This document shows positions 47,865-57,411 of a DNA stretch of 64,000 nt, piece after piece; within the stretch, counting starts at the first letter, position 1, and the number at the start of each line of letters is the position of its first letter. The notes under the pieces were generated by a model. That model was not told the DNA's origin. It saw only the letters and a program-made list of their open reading frames with translations, and searched no databases. A program made the translations under genes and the position numbers. Source of the stretch: Planctomycetota bacterium (GTDB lineage: Bacteria > Planctomycetota > UBA1135 > UBA2386); NCBI GenBank assembly GCA_020638655.1, contig JACKIC010000006.1, forward strand, positions 1 to 64,000, read 5' to 3'.

Positions 47865-49523
47865 ATGCTTCGCCAACCTCTCCTCCTGCTCCGTGCCGTT
47901 CCGTCCCTGATCCTCGCCGCCTTCGGCGCGGCGCAGCAGGAGCCGGCCTCCGACGGCGCGCGCAGCCAGGACGTGCTGCGCGGCTCGATCACCCCCGAGC
48001 GCGCCTGGTGGGACGTGTTGCACTACGACCTGTCGGTGAGCGTGCACCCCGACACCAGGTCCATCGGCGGCTCGAACAAGATCACCTTCAAGACGTTGCA
48101 GGCCGGCGGCCGCATGCAGATCGACCTGCAGCCGCCGCTCGAGATCGCGCGCGTCGTGCACCAGGGCGAGGAGCTCGAGTTCGAACGTGAGGGCAAGGTC
48201 TACTGGATCACGTTCCCCTCGCCGCTCGACGCCGGCATCGAGGACGTGGTGGAGGTGTTCTACGAAGGCAAGCCGCGCGTCAGCACGCGGCCGCCTTGGA
48301 GCGGCGGGCTGTCGTGGAAGAAGGACGAACAGGGCAACGACTTCATCGCCACGACGTGCCAGGGCATCGGCGCGAGCATCTGGTGGCCCAACAAGGACCA
48401 CGGCTACGACGAGCCGGACCGCGGCATGGACATCCGCATCACGGTGCCCGAAGCGCTGACCGCCGTGTCGAACGGCCGCCTGATCGAGACCCAGAGCAAC
48501 GCGGCGAGCGAGACGCGCACGTTCCATTGGCGGGTCGTCAACCCGATCAACAACTACGGCGTCAACATGAACATCGGCAACTACGTGTCGATGGACGGCA
48601 GCTACGACGGCGAGGGCGGCAAGCTCGACCTGCAGTACTGGGTGCTCGCGCACCAGGTGGAGCAGGCCAAGAAGCAGTTCGCCGAGGTGCCGCGCACGCT
48701 CGCCGCGTTCGAGCACTGGTTCGGCAAGTACCCGTTCTACGAGGACGGCTACAAGCTCGTGGTGGTGCCGTACCTCGGCATGGAGCACCAGAGCTCGGTG
48801 ACCTACGGCAACGGCTTCCGCAACGGCTACCTGGGGCGCGACCTGAGCCGCACCGGCGTCGGCATGAAGTTCGACTTCATCATCGTGCACGAGTCGGCGC
48901 ACGAATGGTGGGGCAACAACATCTCGATGCGCGACGCGGCGGACATGTGGATCCACGAGAGCTTCGCCAACTACGCCGAGAACCTCTTCGTCGAGTACCA
49001 CTTCACCGCGAAGGAGGCGCAGGACTACGTCATCGGCTGTCGCGCGCTGATCCAGAACGACTCGCCGATCATCGGCACCTACGGCCGCAACAAGTCGGGC
49101 TCGGGCGACATGTACTACAAGGGCGGCAACATGCTGCACACGATGCGGCACATGCTGAACGACGACGACAAGTGGCGGGAGTGCCTGCGCGGGCTCAACC
49201 GCGAGTTCTGGCACAAGACGGTCACGACCGCCGAGTTCGAGGCCTACATGAGCCGCGAGTGCGGCTTCGACTTCGGCAAGGTGTTCGACCAGTACCTGCG
49301 CACGACCGACATCCCGGAGCTCGTGCACGAGACCAAGGGCGACTCGGTGACTGTGTGGTTCGAGAAGGTCGTGCCGGGCTTCCGCGTGCCGGTGGTGCTG
49401 ACGATCGACGGCAAGGAACGGCGCGTCACGGTCGGCACCGAGCCGGTCGAGATCGCGACTGGGGGCAAGGCCGAGGACTTCGCCCTGGACCGCAACTTCT
49501 ACATGACGGTGCGGGCGAAGTAG
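47865..49523 (+). CDS. M1-family aminopeptidase-like metallopeptidase
   Basis: The 552-residue secreted protein has a signal peptide, an N-terminal beta domain (about 45-240) and a catalytic domain with zinc ligands His342, His346 and Glu365 (HESAHEWWG, then MWIHESFANYAE). The M1 substrate motif usually reads GAMEN; here it is GMEHQ at 305-309, as in some divergent M1 members. It should trim N-termini from peptides in the envelope or outside. The SGNH hydrolase gene begins within its stop codon, so the two are co-transcribed. Confidence 0.93.
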   Translation: MLRQPLLLLRAVPSLILAAFGAAQQEPASDGARSQDVLRGSITPERAWWDVLHYDLSVSVHPDTRSIGGSNKITFKTLQAGGRMQIDLQPPLEIARVVHQGEELEFEREGKVYWITFPSPLDAGIEDVVEVFYEGKPRVSTRPPWSGGLSWKKDEQGNDFIATTCQGIGASIWWPNKDHGYDEPDRGMDIRITVPEALTAVSNGRLIETQSNAASETRTFHWRVVNPINNYGVNMNIGNYVSMDGSYDGEGGKLDLQYWVLAHQVEQAKKQFAEVPRTLAAFEHWFGKYPFYEDGYKLVVVPYLGMEHQSSVTYGNGFRNGYLGRDLSRTGVGMKFDFIIVHESAHEWWGNNISMRDAADMWIHESFANYAENLFVEYHFTAKEAQDYVIGCRALIQNDSPIIGTYGRNKSGSGDMYYKGGNMLHTMRHMLNDDDKWRECLRGLNREFWHKTVTTAEFEAYMSRECGFDFGKVFDQYLRTTDIPELVHETKGDSVTVWFEKVVPGFRVPVVLTIDGKERRVTVGTEPVEIATGGKAEDFALDRNFYMTVRAK

Positions 49524-50230
49524 TGGCGACCTCGACCACAAGGCGCCGCCTCTGGCTCGGCGCGTTGCTCTTCGCGGGATGCGCCGCCGCGCCCGTCGGG
49601 CCGCCGCAGGTCCCCGCAGGCGAGGACCCGCAGCGCTGGCGCGACGACGTCGAGGCGCTGACGCGCGAGGCGCCGGCGCAGGATCACCCGATCGTCTTCG
49701 TCGGCAGCTCGAGCATCCGTCGTTGGTCGACGCTGGCGCGCGACATGGCGCCGATGCCGGTGCGCAACCGCGGTTTCGGCGGCTCGCGCCTCTTCGACAC
49801 GGTCTACTGGCTCGACCAGCTGGTCGTGCGCGAGGATCCGTCGGTGGTGGTCGTGTTCAGCGGCACCAACGACATCGCCGGCGACGCGCCGCGTTCGGCC
49901 GAATGGGTCGCGGCGCGCTTCGACGAGCTCGTGGCGCGGTTGCGGGCGCTGGGTTGTGACGCGCCGCTCGTCTACATCGCGATCAGTCCGACGCCGAGCC
50001 GTGAACGGCACCTCGCGATCGTGCAGGACGCCAACGCGCGCATCGCCGCGCGCTGCGCCGCCGACCCGGGGCTGTGGTTCGTCGACACCGCGAGCGGTCT
50101 GCTCGACGAGAACGGCCGCCCCGATCCGCGCTGGTTCGTCGCCGACCGCCTGCACCTCGATCCGTCAGGCTACGCGCTGTGGACGCGCGCGCTGCGGCCG
50201 CTGCTCGAGCGGTTGCGCGCGCCGCAGTGA
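49523..50230 (+). CDS. GDSL/SGNH-family hydrolase lipoprotein
   Basis: The 235-residue protein starts at a GTG overlapping the upstream TAG by one base. It has an Arg-rich leader ending in a lipobox (LFAGC) and an SGNH fold: block I is FVGSSSIRRW with the likely nucleophile Ser, block III is FSGTNDIAGD, and block V is DRLHLDPSGYALW with Asp and His. It should hydrolyse an ester or acetyl group at the cell surface. It is co-transcribed with the M1 peptidase and converges on the minus-strand gene at 50238. Confidence 0.87.
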   Translation: MATSTTRRRLWLGALLFAGCAAAPVGPPQVPAGEDPQRWRDDVEALTREAPAQDHPIVFVGSSSIRRWSTLARDMAPMPVRNRGFGGSRLFDTVYWLDQLVVREDPSVVVVFSGTNDIAGDAPRSAEWVAARFDELVARLRALGCDAPLVYIAISPTPSRERHLAIVQDANARIAARCAADPGLWFVDTASGLLDENGRPDPRWFVADRLHLDPSGYALWTRALRPLLERLRAPQ

Positions 50231-50237
50231 GTCGGGC

Positions 50238-51302
50238 CTAGTTGCCGGAGTCCTTCTTCTTCTCGGGCGGCGGCGGCGGGGGTGGCTCCTCGACCTCTTC
50301 GGTGACCTCTTCGAGGACCTGCACCTGCATCGCCGGCGCCGCCTGCATCTCCTGGCTGCTCGCGAACAGCAGGAACGGCGACATCGTGGCGAGCATGCCG
50401 CCGACGTGACGCGCGCGGCCCAGGTCGACGCGGTAGAGCGCGTCGCTGCCGTCGGACTCGTGCGCGACCTTCTTCAGCAGCGGCCAGACAGCGCGCGCCT
50501 GCGGCAGCTTGGCCAGGCGTTCGAGCGCCGCGGTGACCGCCTTCTCGCTGGCCGCGAGCCCCGGACCGGCGGCGCCGTGGCGAAGCACCAGCTCGGCCGT
50601 GAGGTGCGGGTCGTCGGGGTCGCCGCTCGCCAGGATGCTCAGGCAGACGAACGTCGGCTTGTCGTCCTGTGGCCAGCCCGCGTCAGGCAGGGCCTCCTCG
50701 ACGAGCTTGCGCATGCTCGCGGGCTGCCGCAGATCGGAGATCGCATAGAAGAGCAGCTGCTTCTTGCCGGCGGTGAACGCCATCACGTCGGGCGACGGCA
50801 GGCCGGTACGGGGCTTGCCCGTGAGCACTGGCGTGAGCAGGCCCGGCGAGCCGTGCACGCGCAGCTTGGGCGTCACCTGGACGTACGCCTCGTTCTCCAT
50901 CCACTGGTCGGTCCGCAGCGTGTAGGCACCGATCGCGAGCTCGGCGTAGCGGTTGTGGCCCGGATCGGCGATCTCGCCGAGGTCGTCGTTGCCCTCGACC
51001 ACGACGACCTCGTTGGTGGCGACGACTTGGCCGTTCTCGACGCGCGGCGCCTGCACCGAGGTGATGCGATCGAGTTGGTCGAGCGAGAAGCCGAACTGGT
51101 CGTCGAGGAAGTTGCAGACGACCCGGAGGGTGGACGCTCCCATCTCGTCCCAGACCCCGGTGTCGCGCACGGCCTTCATGTCCAGGTGCACGACCGTGGT
51201 GTAGTCGTCGAGCAGGAACTGGCGCGCCGTCGGCGGCTTTGCCTGGGCCGGAAGCGCCGCGGCGGCGGCCGCGGCGAGGAGCAATGGGGCGGCGAGGTTC
51301 AT
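50238..51302 (-). CDS. Secreted protein of unknown function
   Basis: The 354-residue protein has a long Ala-rich signal peptide (about residues 1-21) and no recognised domain. The N-terminal segment YTTVVHLDMKAVRDTGVWDE resembles starts of DUF3352-like proteins, but this is weak. The C-terminal 30 residues are acidic and then Pro-rich (EEVTEEVEEPPPPPPPEKKK), suggesting a flexible wall-spanning or protein-binding tail. It lies 51 bases downstream of engB on the same strand. Confidence 0.7.
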   Translation of the reverse strand: MNLAAPLLLAAAAAAALPAQAKPPTARQFLLDDYTTVVHLDMKAVRDTGVWDEMGASTLRVVCNFLDDQFGFSLDQLDRITSVQAPRVENGQVVATNEVVVVEGNDDLGEIADPGHNRYAELAIGAYTLRTDQWMENEAYVQVTPKLRVHGSPGLLTPVLTGKPRTGLPSPDVMAFTAGKKQLLFYAISDLRQPASMRKLVEEALPDAGWPQDDKPTFVCLSILASGDPDDPHLTAELVLRHGAAGPGLAASEKAVTAALERLAKLPQARAVWPLLKKVAHESDGSDALYRVDLGRARHVGGMLATMSPFLLFASSQEMQAAPAMQVQVLEEVTEEVEEPPPPPPPEKKKDSGN

Positions 51303-51353
51303 CGGCCGACCACGATCACGGCGCCCGGCGCATTCGTCAACCCGCGCGCGATC

Positions 51354-51944
51354 TCACGCCAGCCACTCGTGGATGCGTTCGCGCAACGCCGGCAGCCCGC
51401 TGCCTTTGGCGGCGCTGACCCACAGCACCTGCTCGGGTGGCACCGCGCACCGCGACGCCAGCTCACGCGCGCGCTTGTCGCGCATCGACGGCTTGACCTT
51501 GTCGTGTTTGGTGGCGACCACGGTGCAGGGCAGGTCGTTCTCGCGCAGCCAGTTGAGCATGCTGCGGTCGTCGACGGTGGGGCCGATCTCGCCGTCGACG
51601 AGCACCAGCACCATGACCAGCGGTTCGCGCGCCAGCAGATATTCCGTGATCATCGGCAGCCAGCCATCGCGCACGGCCTGGGGCGCCTTGGCGAAGCCGT
51701 AGCCCGGGCAATCGACCAGGGTCCCACCCGTCTTGCCGACCGCGAAGCAGCCGAGGGTCTGGGTGCGGCCGGGGCTCTTCGACACCGGCGCCACCGACTT
51801 GCTGCCCAGCGCGTTGAGCAGCGACGACTTGCCGACGTTCGACCGGCCGACGACGACGATCTCGGCGCGCGAGTCCGGCATGCGGTCGACGCGGTCGGTC
51901 GCCGCCAGGAACTCGAGTTGCAGCGGTTTGCTCATGGGCATCAC
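51354..51944 (-). CDS. engB: Ribosome-biogenesis GTPase EngB (YsxC/YihA)
   Basis: The 196-residue protein is an EngB GTPase needed for large ribosomal subunit assembly. All G motifs are present: G1 GRSNVGKSS, G2 Thr in SPGRTQT, G3 DCPGYG, G4 TKHD and G5 SAAKG. The length is normal. Starts at 51944, 51941 and 51935 are in frame; MSKPLQLEF at 51935 is the most family-like. It is divergent from the tandem esterase gene across 84 bases. This is a housekeeping gene, anchoring this region as core chromosome. Confidence 0.95.
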   Translation of the reverse strand: MMPMSKPLQLEFLAATDRVDRMPDSRAEIVVVGRSNVGKSSLLNALGSKSVAPVSKSPGRTQTLGCFAVGKTGGTLVDCPGYGFAKAPQAVRDGWLPMITEYLLAREPLVMVLVLVDGEIGPTVDDRSMLNWLRENDLPCTVVATKHDKVKPSMRDKRARELASRCAVPPEQVLWVSAAKGSGLPALRERIHEWLA

Positions 51945-52028
51945 TGTGGTGCATGCGCGGGCCGCAAGGAAGCAGGTTTGTCGCGGCGGGGACCTGGCGC
52001 GTGGCCTAGCGTGGTGACCCAGTCACCG

Positions 52029-53711
52029 ATGAACACCACCAACGGCCCGTCGTCGTCGCCGCGGCGATCCTCCCTGTTCCTGGTCCTGGCGCTGTCGTGG
52101 TTGCTCGCCGGCGCCGCGGCGCTGCGCGCCCAGGACGACGACAAGACCCTGCGCGTGTTCGTCTTCGCGGGGCAGTCGAACATGGTCGGCTCGGACTCCA
52201 AGGTCGCGGACATCGCGCGCTTCCCGCCGTTCGCCGGGCTGGAACAGCCGCAGAAGGGCGTGCGGTTCTCGTACAACATCGGCCGCGAGGACAAGAAGAC
52301 GTCCGACGGTTGGGTCGCGCTGCAGCCCGTCGACGGCGTCGTCGGGCCCGAGCTGAGCTTCGCGCGCGAGGTCGCGCGTCACGTCAAGGCGCCGATCGCG
52401 ATCATCAAGATCGCTGCGGGCGGCACGCACCTCGCCGGCGACTGGAACCCCGACCAGCCGCGCGGTTTCGCCATGTACCCGCTGGCGTTGAAGTGGGTGC
52501 GCGACGCGCTCGCCGACCTCGATCGCCGCAAGATCCGCTACCGGCTCGAGGGCTTCGTCTGGCACCAGGGCGAGAACGACATGTTCGAGAAGGACGCGAT
52601 GCCGGCCTACGGCGCGAACCTGAAGAACTTCCTCGCCTGCTGGCGCCGCGACCTCGGCGCGCCGGAGCTGCGCTTCTACATCGGCGAGCTGTGCACGAAG
52701 ACGATCTGGGGCATGGACCTGCGCCCGCGCATGTACGCGATCCGCCTCGGGCAACGCGAGGTCACCGACGCCGACCCGCTCGCGGACTACGTGCCGACCT
52801 CACACGTCGGCGTCGAGATCGGCGGCGGCGTCGGCCTGCACTACCACTACGGCACGCTCGGGCAGCTCGAACACGGCGTGAACTACGCGACCGCCTACCT
52901 GCGCAAACTCGGCAAGGAGCCGAAGGTCGCGCGCCCGCTGCGCCGCTGGCCCTACGCCGAGGGCAGCAAGGTGCGGCTGTTCGTGCTCGCCGGGCACCGC
53001 AACATGGAGGGCGAGCGCGCGTTCGTGCAGGACCTCAAGCCGCTGCGGCTCGCGGCGTTGGCCAAGGACGACGACAAGATCGCGTTCCGGTACGACCTCG
53101 CCGCCGGCTACAAGGTCTCGGACGGCTGGGAGCCGCTCGGGCCCGTGGGCTGCTACGACACGTTCGGTCCCGAGCTGAGCTTCGGCGCGAAGCTGCGGGC
53201 GAAGCTGCGCGAGGGCGTCGCGATCGCCAAGTTCACCGACAGCGGCAGCCAGATCATCGACTGGACGCCGCAAGGCAGCGAGGCGACGGCGCGCAACGTC
53301 TACCCGCGCTTCCTCGCGTTCGTGCGGCAGGCCGTCGCGGAGCTCACCGCCAAGGGCCACGAGGTCGAACTCGCGGGCATCTTCTACCACCTCGGTGAGA
53401 ACGACATGTCGTTCGGTCCCTATCGCAAGCAGGCGATCGAGCGGCTGGCGAAGATCGTCGCGCAGAGCCGCGAGGACCTCGGACTGCCCGAACTGAAGTG
53501 GTTCGTCAGCCAGCAGCGGCCCACCGACGACGACAGCGTGAACAAGATCGACGTCACCAAGGACCTCGAGGAGCTCGCCGCGGCGGACGCGAACCTGATC
53601 CGACTGCCGGTGTTCGACCTGCCCGGGCAGGAGCAGAAGCTCGTGATCACGACCGCGGGCATCGTCGCGCTCGGCGACGCGCTCGCCGACGGCTACCTGC
53701 GCACGAAGTAG
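52029..53711 (+). CDS. Tandem SASA-type esterase with a degenerate second domain
   Basis: The 560-residue secreted protein contains two copies of the sialate O-acetylesterase-like (SASA, SGNH) domain. Copy 1 (about 40-295) has the nucleophile motif AGQSNM with Ser50 and the His179 motif WHQGENDM. Copy 2 (about 312-558) reads AGHRNM at the matching place, with Gln-Ser replaced by His323-Arg324, and YHLGENDM. Copy 2 therefore lacks its nucleophile and is probably noncatalytic. It has a signal peptide. The likely role is deacetylation of carbohydrate. A TAGCGT element lies 16 bases upstream of the start. Confidence 0.9.
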   Translation: MNTTNGPSSSPRRSSLFLVLALSWLLAGAAALRAQDDDKTLRVFVFAGQSNMVGSDSKVADIARFPPFAGLEQPQKGVRFSYNIGREDKKTSDGWVALQPVDGVVGPELSFAREVARHVKAPIAIIKIAAGGTHLAGDWNPDQPRGFAMYPLALKWVRDALADLDRRKIRYRLEGFVWHQGENDMFEKDAMPAYGANLKNFLACWRRDLGAPELRFYIGELCTKTIWGMDLRPRMYAIRLGQREVTDADPLADYVPTSHVGVEIGGGVGLHYHYGTLGQLEHGVNYATAYLRKLGKEPKVARPLRRWPYAEGSKVRLFVLAGHRNMEGERAFVQDLKPLRLAALAKDDDKIAFRYDLAAGYKVSDGWEPLGPVGCYDTFGPELSFGAKLRAKLREGVAIAKFTDSGSQIIDWTPQGSEATARNVYPRFLAFVRQAVAELTAKGHEVELAGIFYHLGENDMSFGPYRKQAIERLAKIVAQSREDLGLPELKWFVSQQRPTDDDSVNKIDVTKDLEELAAADANLIRLPVFDLPGQEQKLVITTAGIVALGDALADGYLRTK

Positions 53712-53728
53712 CCGCCGGCGTCACGGCA

Positions 53729-55111
53729 TCATCGCCCGATCGACAGGCGCACCGCGTTGCTGACCGACTGCGCCTGCAGCGCGGCGTCGGTGACCAGCGC
53801 CTGCGCGAACAGGTTCACGCCGTGCAGGAACGGCGACGCCGGGATCGGCAGCGACCACGTCGCGGTGCCGGCCGTGTTGGTCAGCGGCAGCGCCACGTCG
53901 ACGCTGGTGCGCAGCGAGCACGCGGGCAGGCCGATCAGGCCGAGCGACATCGGCAGCGCGGTGCTGCCCCACAGGGTGTCCGAGAGGCCGAGCGCGAGCA
54001 CCGGCAGCGCCTGCGGCTGCAAGGCGCCGACCTCGCCGACGAACGTGCTGCCCGTGCGCGGCGCGCTGCCCGCGGCGGCGCCGAGCGTGGGGATCGGGCC
54101 GGTCGCGGCGCAGCCGGCACCGCTCGGGGTGCAGCTCGCCACCGTGCCCAGTTCCCAGGTCGCGTCGGTGGCGACGATGTACATCCCGCTCGCGACCTCG
54201 CCGCCGAACGAGACCACCGCGCCGCGGCGTTCGTCGTAGGCGAGCGCGTGCCCCGACAGGGTGTTCTGCGGCAGCGTGCGCAGCAGGCGCCAGTCGCTGC
54301 CGTCGTACTCCCAGGCCTCGGCGTTGGCGGTGTAGCCGGCGCCGACGAGCACGATCACGCCGCGGTGGCGGTCGTAGGTGATCACCATCTCCGGGTAGCT
54401 GGGCGGGGGCGTGGTGTAGGTGGCGAGGCTCCAGTTGCTGCCGTCCCATTCCCAGGTCTGCAGCGGCAGCGGCGTGCCCATGATGAAGCTCGACTGCAGC
54501 ACCATGCGGCCGCGGTTGCGATCGAACGCGAGCGAGCAGTCGTAGTTGGCCGGCGGCACGGTGGCCGCGGTGCGCTGCGTCCAGTTCGCGCCGTCGTACT
54601 CCCACGTGTCGCTGAGCGCGCCGATCGGGCTGGTGCCGCCGTGCAGCACGACCTTGCCGCGCACCGGGTCGTAGGCCATCGGCGCGAAGCGCGGCGACGG
54701 CGCGGTGGGCGTGTTGATCTGCGTCCAGCTGACGCCGTCGAACTCCCAGGTGTCGCCGTAGAAGGTGTTGTTGAACCAGTTGTCGCGCAGGCCGCCGAAC
54801 AGGACCATCACGCCGCGCTGCTCGTCGTAGCACATGCCGGCCTGTTGGCGCGCCGACGGCCCGCCGGTCAGCTGGCGGCGGGTCCAGTCGACGCCGTCGT
54901 ATTCCCAGGTGTCGGCGAAGTGCACGTCGGCGCCCCACTCGTAGCCGCCGAACAGCACGGTGAGCTGGCGGCCAGCGTCCCACGCCATCGCGTGGCCTTC
55001 GCGTGCGGACGGCGCGTGGGCCGGGTTGGCCAACTGCCAGGTCTGAGAGGGGAGGAGCGCGGCGAGGGCCGCGAGCGCGGCGAGGCGCGACAGCGAGAGA
55101 GGGATGTGCAT
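53729..55111 (-). CDS. Secreted Kelch-repeat protein with shared C-terminal module
   Basis: The 460-residue protein has a signal peptide and six or so Kelch-like repeats (HFADTWEYDGVDWTRRQ, GVMVLFGGLRDNW and similar) predicting a propeller to about residue 325. The last 130 residues, from CTPSGAGCAATG, form the module also found in the products at 27268 and 45580, ending FLHGVNLFAQALVTDA. It is a close structural counterpart of the 27268 protein. It converges on the tandem esterase gene 17 bases away. Ligand and role are unknown. Confidence 0.82.
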   Translation of the reverse strand: MHIPLSLSRLAALAALAALLPSQTWQLANPAHAPSAREGHAMAWDAGRQLTVLFGGYEWGADVHFADTWEYDGVDWTRRQLTGGPSARQQAGMCYDEQRGVMVLFGGLRDNWFNNTFYGDTWEFDGVSWTQINTPTAPSPRFAPMAYDPVRGKVVLHGGTSPIGALSDTWEYDGANWTQRTAATVPPANYDCSLAFDRNRGRMVLQSSFIMGTPLPLQTWEWDGSNWSLATYTTPPPSYPEMVITYDRHRGVIVLVGAGYTANAEAWEYDGSDWRLLRTLPQNTLSGHALAYDERRGAVVSFGGEVASGMYIVATDATWELGTVASCTPSGAGCAATGPIPTLGAAAGSAPRTGSTFVGEVGALQPQALPVLALGLSDTLWGSTALPMSLGLIGLPACSLRTSVDVALPLTNTAGTATWSLPIPASPFLHGVNLFAQALVTDAALQAQSVSNAVRLSIGR

Positions 55112-55248
55112 GACTGCGAACCCGGAGTGCGGGGAGGTGGAGGCGACCCACGACGGGCCGTGTCGCAGTCAAGGCGCAGACCGGGGCCGCGGCCGGCCAT
55201 CGCGGCGGCGCGTTTCTCGGGGCGCGAGGACAACCTCGGCGCGGGCGG

Positions 55249-56271
55249 CTACTTGCGCGGCTCGCTCTCGCGCGTCCCGGCGCGCAGCCGGGCCAGCGTG
55301 GCCTGCACCGCCGCCGCGGGCAGCGCCAAGGTCTCGACGCGGCCGGCGCGCGCGATGTTCAGGCCCACGGCCTTGCCCGACAGGTCGACGACCGGCCCGC
55401 CGCAGTCCGCGGGGCGCAGCACGGTGTCGTGTTGCAGCACCTCGGCGAAGCCGCTGCGCACGTCGCTGAGCGGGCCCCAGATACCTTCCTGGTTGGAGCG
55501 CGGCGGCGTGGTGTCGCTGCCCAGCGTGACCTCGAACAGCAGGTCGGCGTCGTCGCGGCGCACCTTCACCTTCACCTTGTCGCCGGGCTTGCGCCGCTGC
55601 AGCTGCTCGCGCAGGTCCTGGGCGCTGCCCACCTCGGCGTCGTCGACGCCGATGACCACGTCCTTGGCCAGCAGGCCCGCGGCGCGGGCGGCGCCGTGCG
55701 GCACCGCCTCCTCGAGTTCGGCGGGGCCGCCGTTGGGGTTGGCGAAGCGCACACCGAGGAAGGCGCGCGGCCGCGTGTGCACGTAGGGCGCGGTCGACAG
55801 GATGCCGATGCCGAGCGGGGTCTCGGCGGGACCCGGCGTGGCGAGAAACGCGCCGGGCGTGGGCGCGTCCGTCGCCCAGGTGATCGGCGCGAGGTCGGCG
55901 CCGACCGCGCGCAGCAGCGCCAGGTCCGAGGGCTGGTCGAAGTCGACGAGTTCGCAGATCCACTGCTGCTTGCCGCGGCGACAGGTCCAGACCGGGCGGC
56001 TGGCAGGGGTCTCGCCGCTGGTGTCGGCGGCCGCGCCGTGCAGTTCGCTGTACTTGGTCAGCACCAGCTCGGGGGCCACGGCAGTGCCCAGGCAGCGGAC
56101 CTCGTCGCCGACGGCGACCTCGACCACGCTGCGGCGGGCGGTCGCGACGACGGGCTCGAACACGCGGCGCATCTGCGGACCCTGGCTGAGGGTCTGCGGG
56201 CGCTGCGCCGGCAAGGCGGTGGCGCCGGACAGCGCCAGCAAGGCGAAGGTGACGGGCAGGCGGCGCATCAT
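55249..56271 (-). CDS. Catalytically altered trypsin-like protein with PDZ domain
   Basis: The 340-residue secreted protein looks like a DegP-type protease missing key residues. The region around 69-76 (LVLTKYSE) occupies the place of the usual TNNHVV, with no catalytic His; Asp116 (SDLALL) is kept; the GDSGGP site reads ADCGGP with Cys290 for Ser. The PDZ domain (about 165-250) lies between the N-terminal lobe and this last segment, rather than at the end. It overlaps and follows an intact protease gene, suggesting it acts as a regulator, receptor or substrate adaptor of that protease (inference). Confidence 0.85.
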   Translation of the reverse strand: MMRRLPVTFALLALSGATALPAQRPQTLSQGPQMRRVFEPVVATARRSVVEVAVGDEVRCLGTAVAPELVLTKYSELHGAAADTSGETPASRPVWTCRRGKQQWICELVDFDQPSDLALLRAVGADLAPITWATDAPTPGAFLATPGPAETPLGIGILSTAPYVHTRPRAFLGVRFANPNGGPAELEEAVPHGAARAAGLLAKDVVIGVDDAEVGSAQDLREQLQRRKPGDKVKVKVRRDDADLLFEVTLGSDTTPPRSNQEGIWGPLSDVRSGFAEVLQHDTVLRPADCGGPVVDLSGKAVGLNIARAGRVETLALPAAAVQATLARLRAGTRESEPRK

Positions 56272-57284
56272 CGGCCCGTCCCCCGCACCAGCGGCAGCTC
56301 GAGTTCGATGCCCTTGCCGTCGCGCGCGATCAGCACCACGACCTCGTCACCCGGTTGCCTGCTGCGCAGCGCGGTCAGCACCGATCGGCGGCTCTGCACC
56401 TCTTCGCCCGCGATCTCGAGCAGGCGGTCGCCGCTGCGCAGGCCGGCGGCTTCCTGCGCGCTGCCCTTGGGTACCGCATCGAACACGGGGCAGCCGTCGC
56501 CGTACTGCAGCGCCACGCCGAAGTCGGCGCGCGCGCCGCGCTGGCCGCGTTGGCGCGCCTCGGTGACCTTGCCCTGCTGCAGTTCGGCCCAGTGGTCGAC
56601 GAGTGCGTCGACCGGCGCGTGCATGTTGACCGCGAGGTTCTCGTTGATGCGGCTGTTGATGCCGACGACGCGCCCCTGCATGTCGAACAGCGGTCCGCCC
56701 GAATCACCGGCCTGCATGGTGCAGTCGGTGACCACGTAGCCGCGGGTCGGCACCTGCAGCACGCGGCCCAGGCGCGCCGGCGCGTTGCGGCCCGGCTTGA
56801 GGCCGCTGGGGTGACCGAGCATCAGCACCCATTCGCCGCGCTGCAGCGCGCCCGACTCGCCGATGTCGACCGCGGGGAACTCGCCTTCGCTGTCGACGCG
56901 GATCAGGCTCACGTCGCTCTCGTGGTTGGCGCCCAGCGAGGTGCCGCGCAGCTGGCGGCCGTCGGGCAGGCGGAAGGTGATGCGCTTGTCGGCGGTCAGC
57001 GTCACGTGCGCCGCGCAGAGCACGTAGTAGCCGTCGTCGCGTTGCACCAGGACGCCGCTGGCGCCGGGCAGCGAGACCGTCGCCGGCAGCACCTTCTGCA
57101 GCAGGGCCTGCACGTGGTTTTGCAGCGCCGTGAGTTCGGGCACGTCGTGCGGCGCGTCGCCGGCGAGGATCTCGTCGAGGCGATCGGCGGTGACCGGCGG
57201 TGGGGCCTCGATCGGTTCGGGGACGGTCGCCTGCGCGAACGACGGCGCGGCGAGCAGCAGCAGCAGGGGGAGACGGTGCACCAT
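56268..57284 (-). CDS. Trypsin-like serine protease with PDZ domain
   Basis: The 338-residue secreted protein has a signal peptide, an S1C protease domain with complete triad His93 (CAAHVT), Asp124 (SDVSLI) and Ser195 (GDSGGP), and a C-terminal PDZ domain (about 240-330; GVALQYGDGCPVFDAVPKGS, RSGDRLLEI). It should be an active DegP-like envelope protease. Its stop overlaps the start of the altered homologue, so both are made together. A longer opening to 57473 lacks a signal peptide and is rejected. Confidence 0.9.
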   Translation of the reverse strand: MVHRLPLLLLLAAPSFAQATVPEPIEAPPPVTADRLDEILAGDAPHDVPELTALQNHVQALLQKVLPATVSLPGASGVLVQRDDGYYVLCAAHVTLTADKRITFRLPDGRQLRGTSLGANHESDVSLIRVDSEGEFPAVDIGESGALQRGEWVLMLGHPSGLKPGRNAPARLGRVLQVPTRGYVVTDCTMQAGDSGGPLFDMQGRVVGINSRINENLAVNMHAPVDALVDHWAELQQGKVTEARQRGQRGARADFGVALQYGDGCPVFDAVPKGSAQEAAGLRSGDRLLEIAGEEVQSRRSVLTALRSRQPGDEVVVLIARDGKGIELELPLVRGTGR

Positions 57285-57411
57285 GGAGCGCCGGAGATTA
57301 GGACCCAAAGGGCGCGGGCAACGGCCCGTGACGAGATGCATACACCGCCGGTCGCGGTTCGTGCGCCGCGCGCGTGCCCGGCGCCGGCCGGCGCGATACC
57401 CTGCCGCGGCC

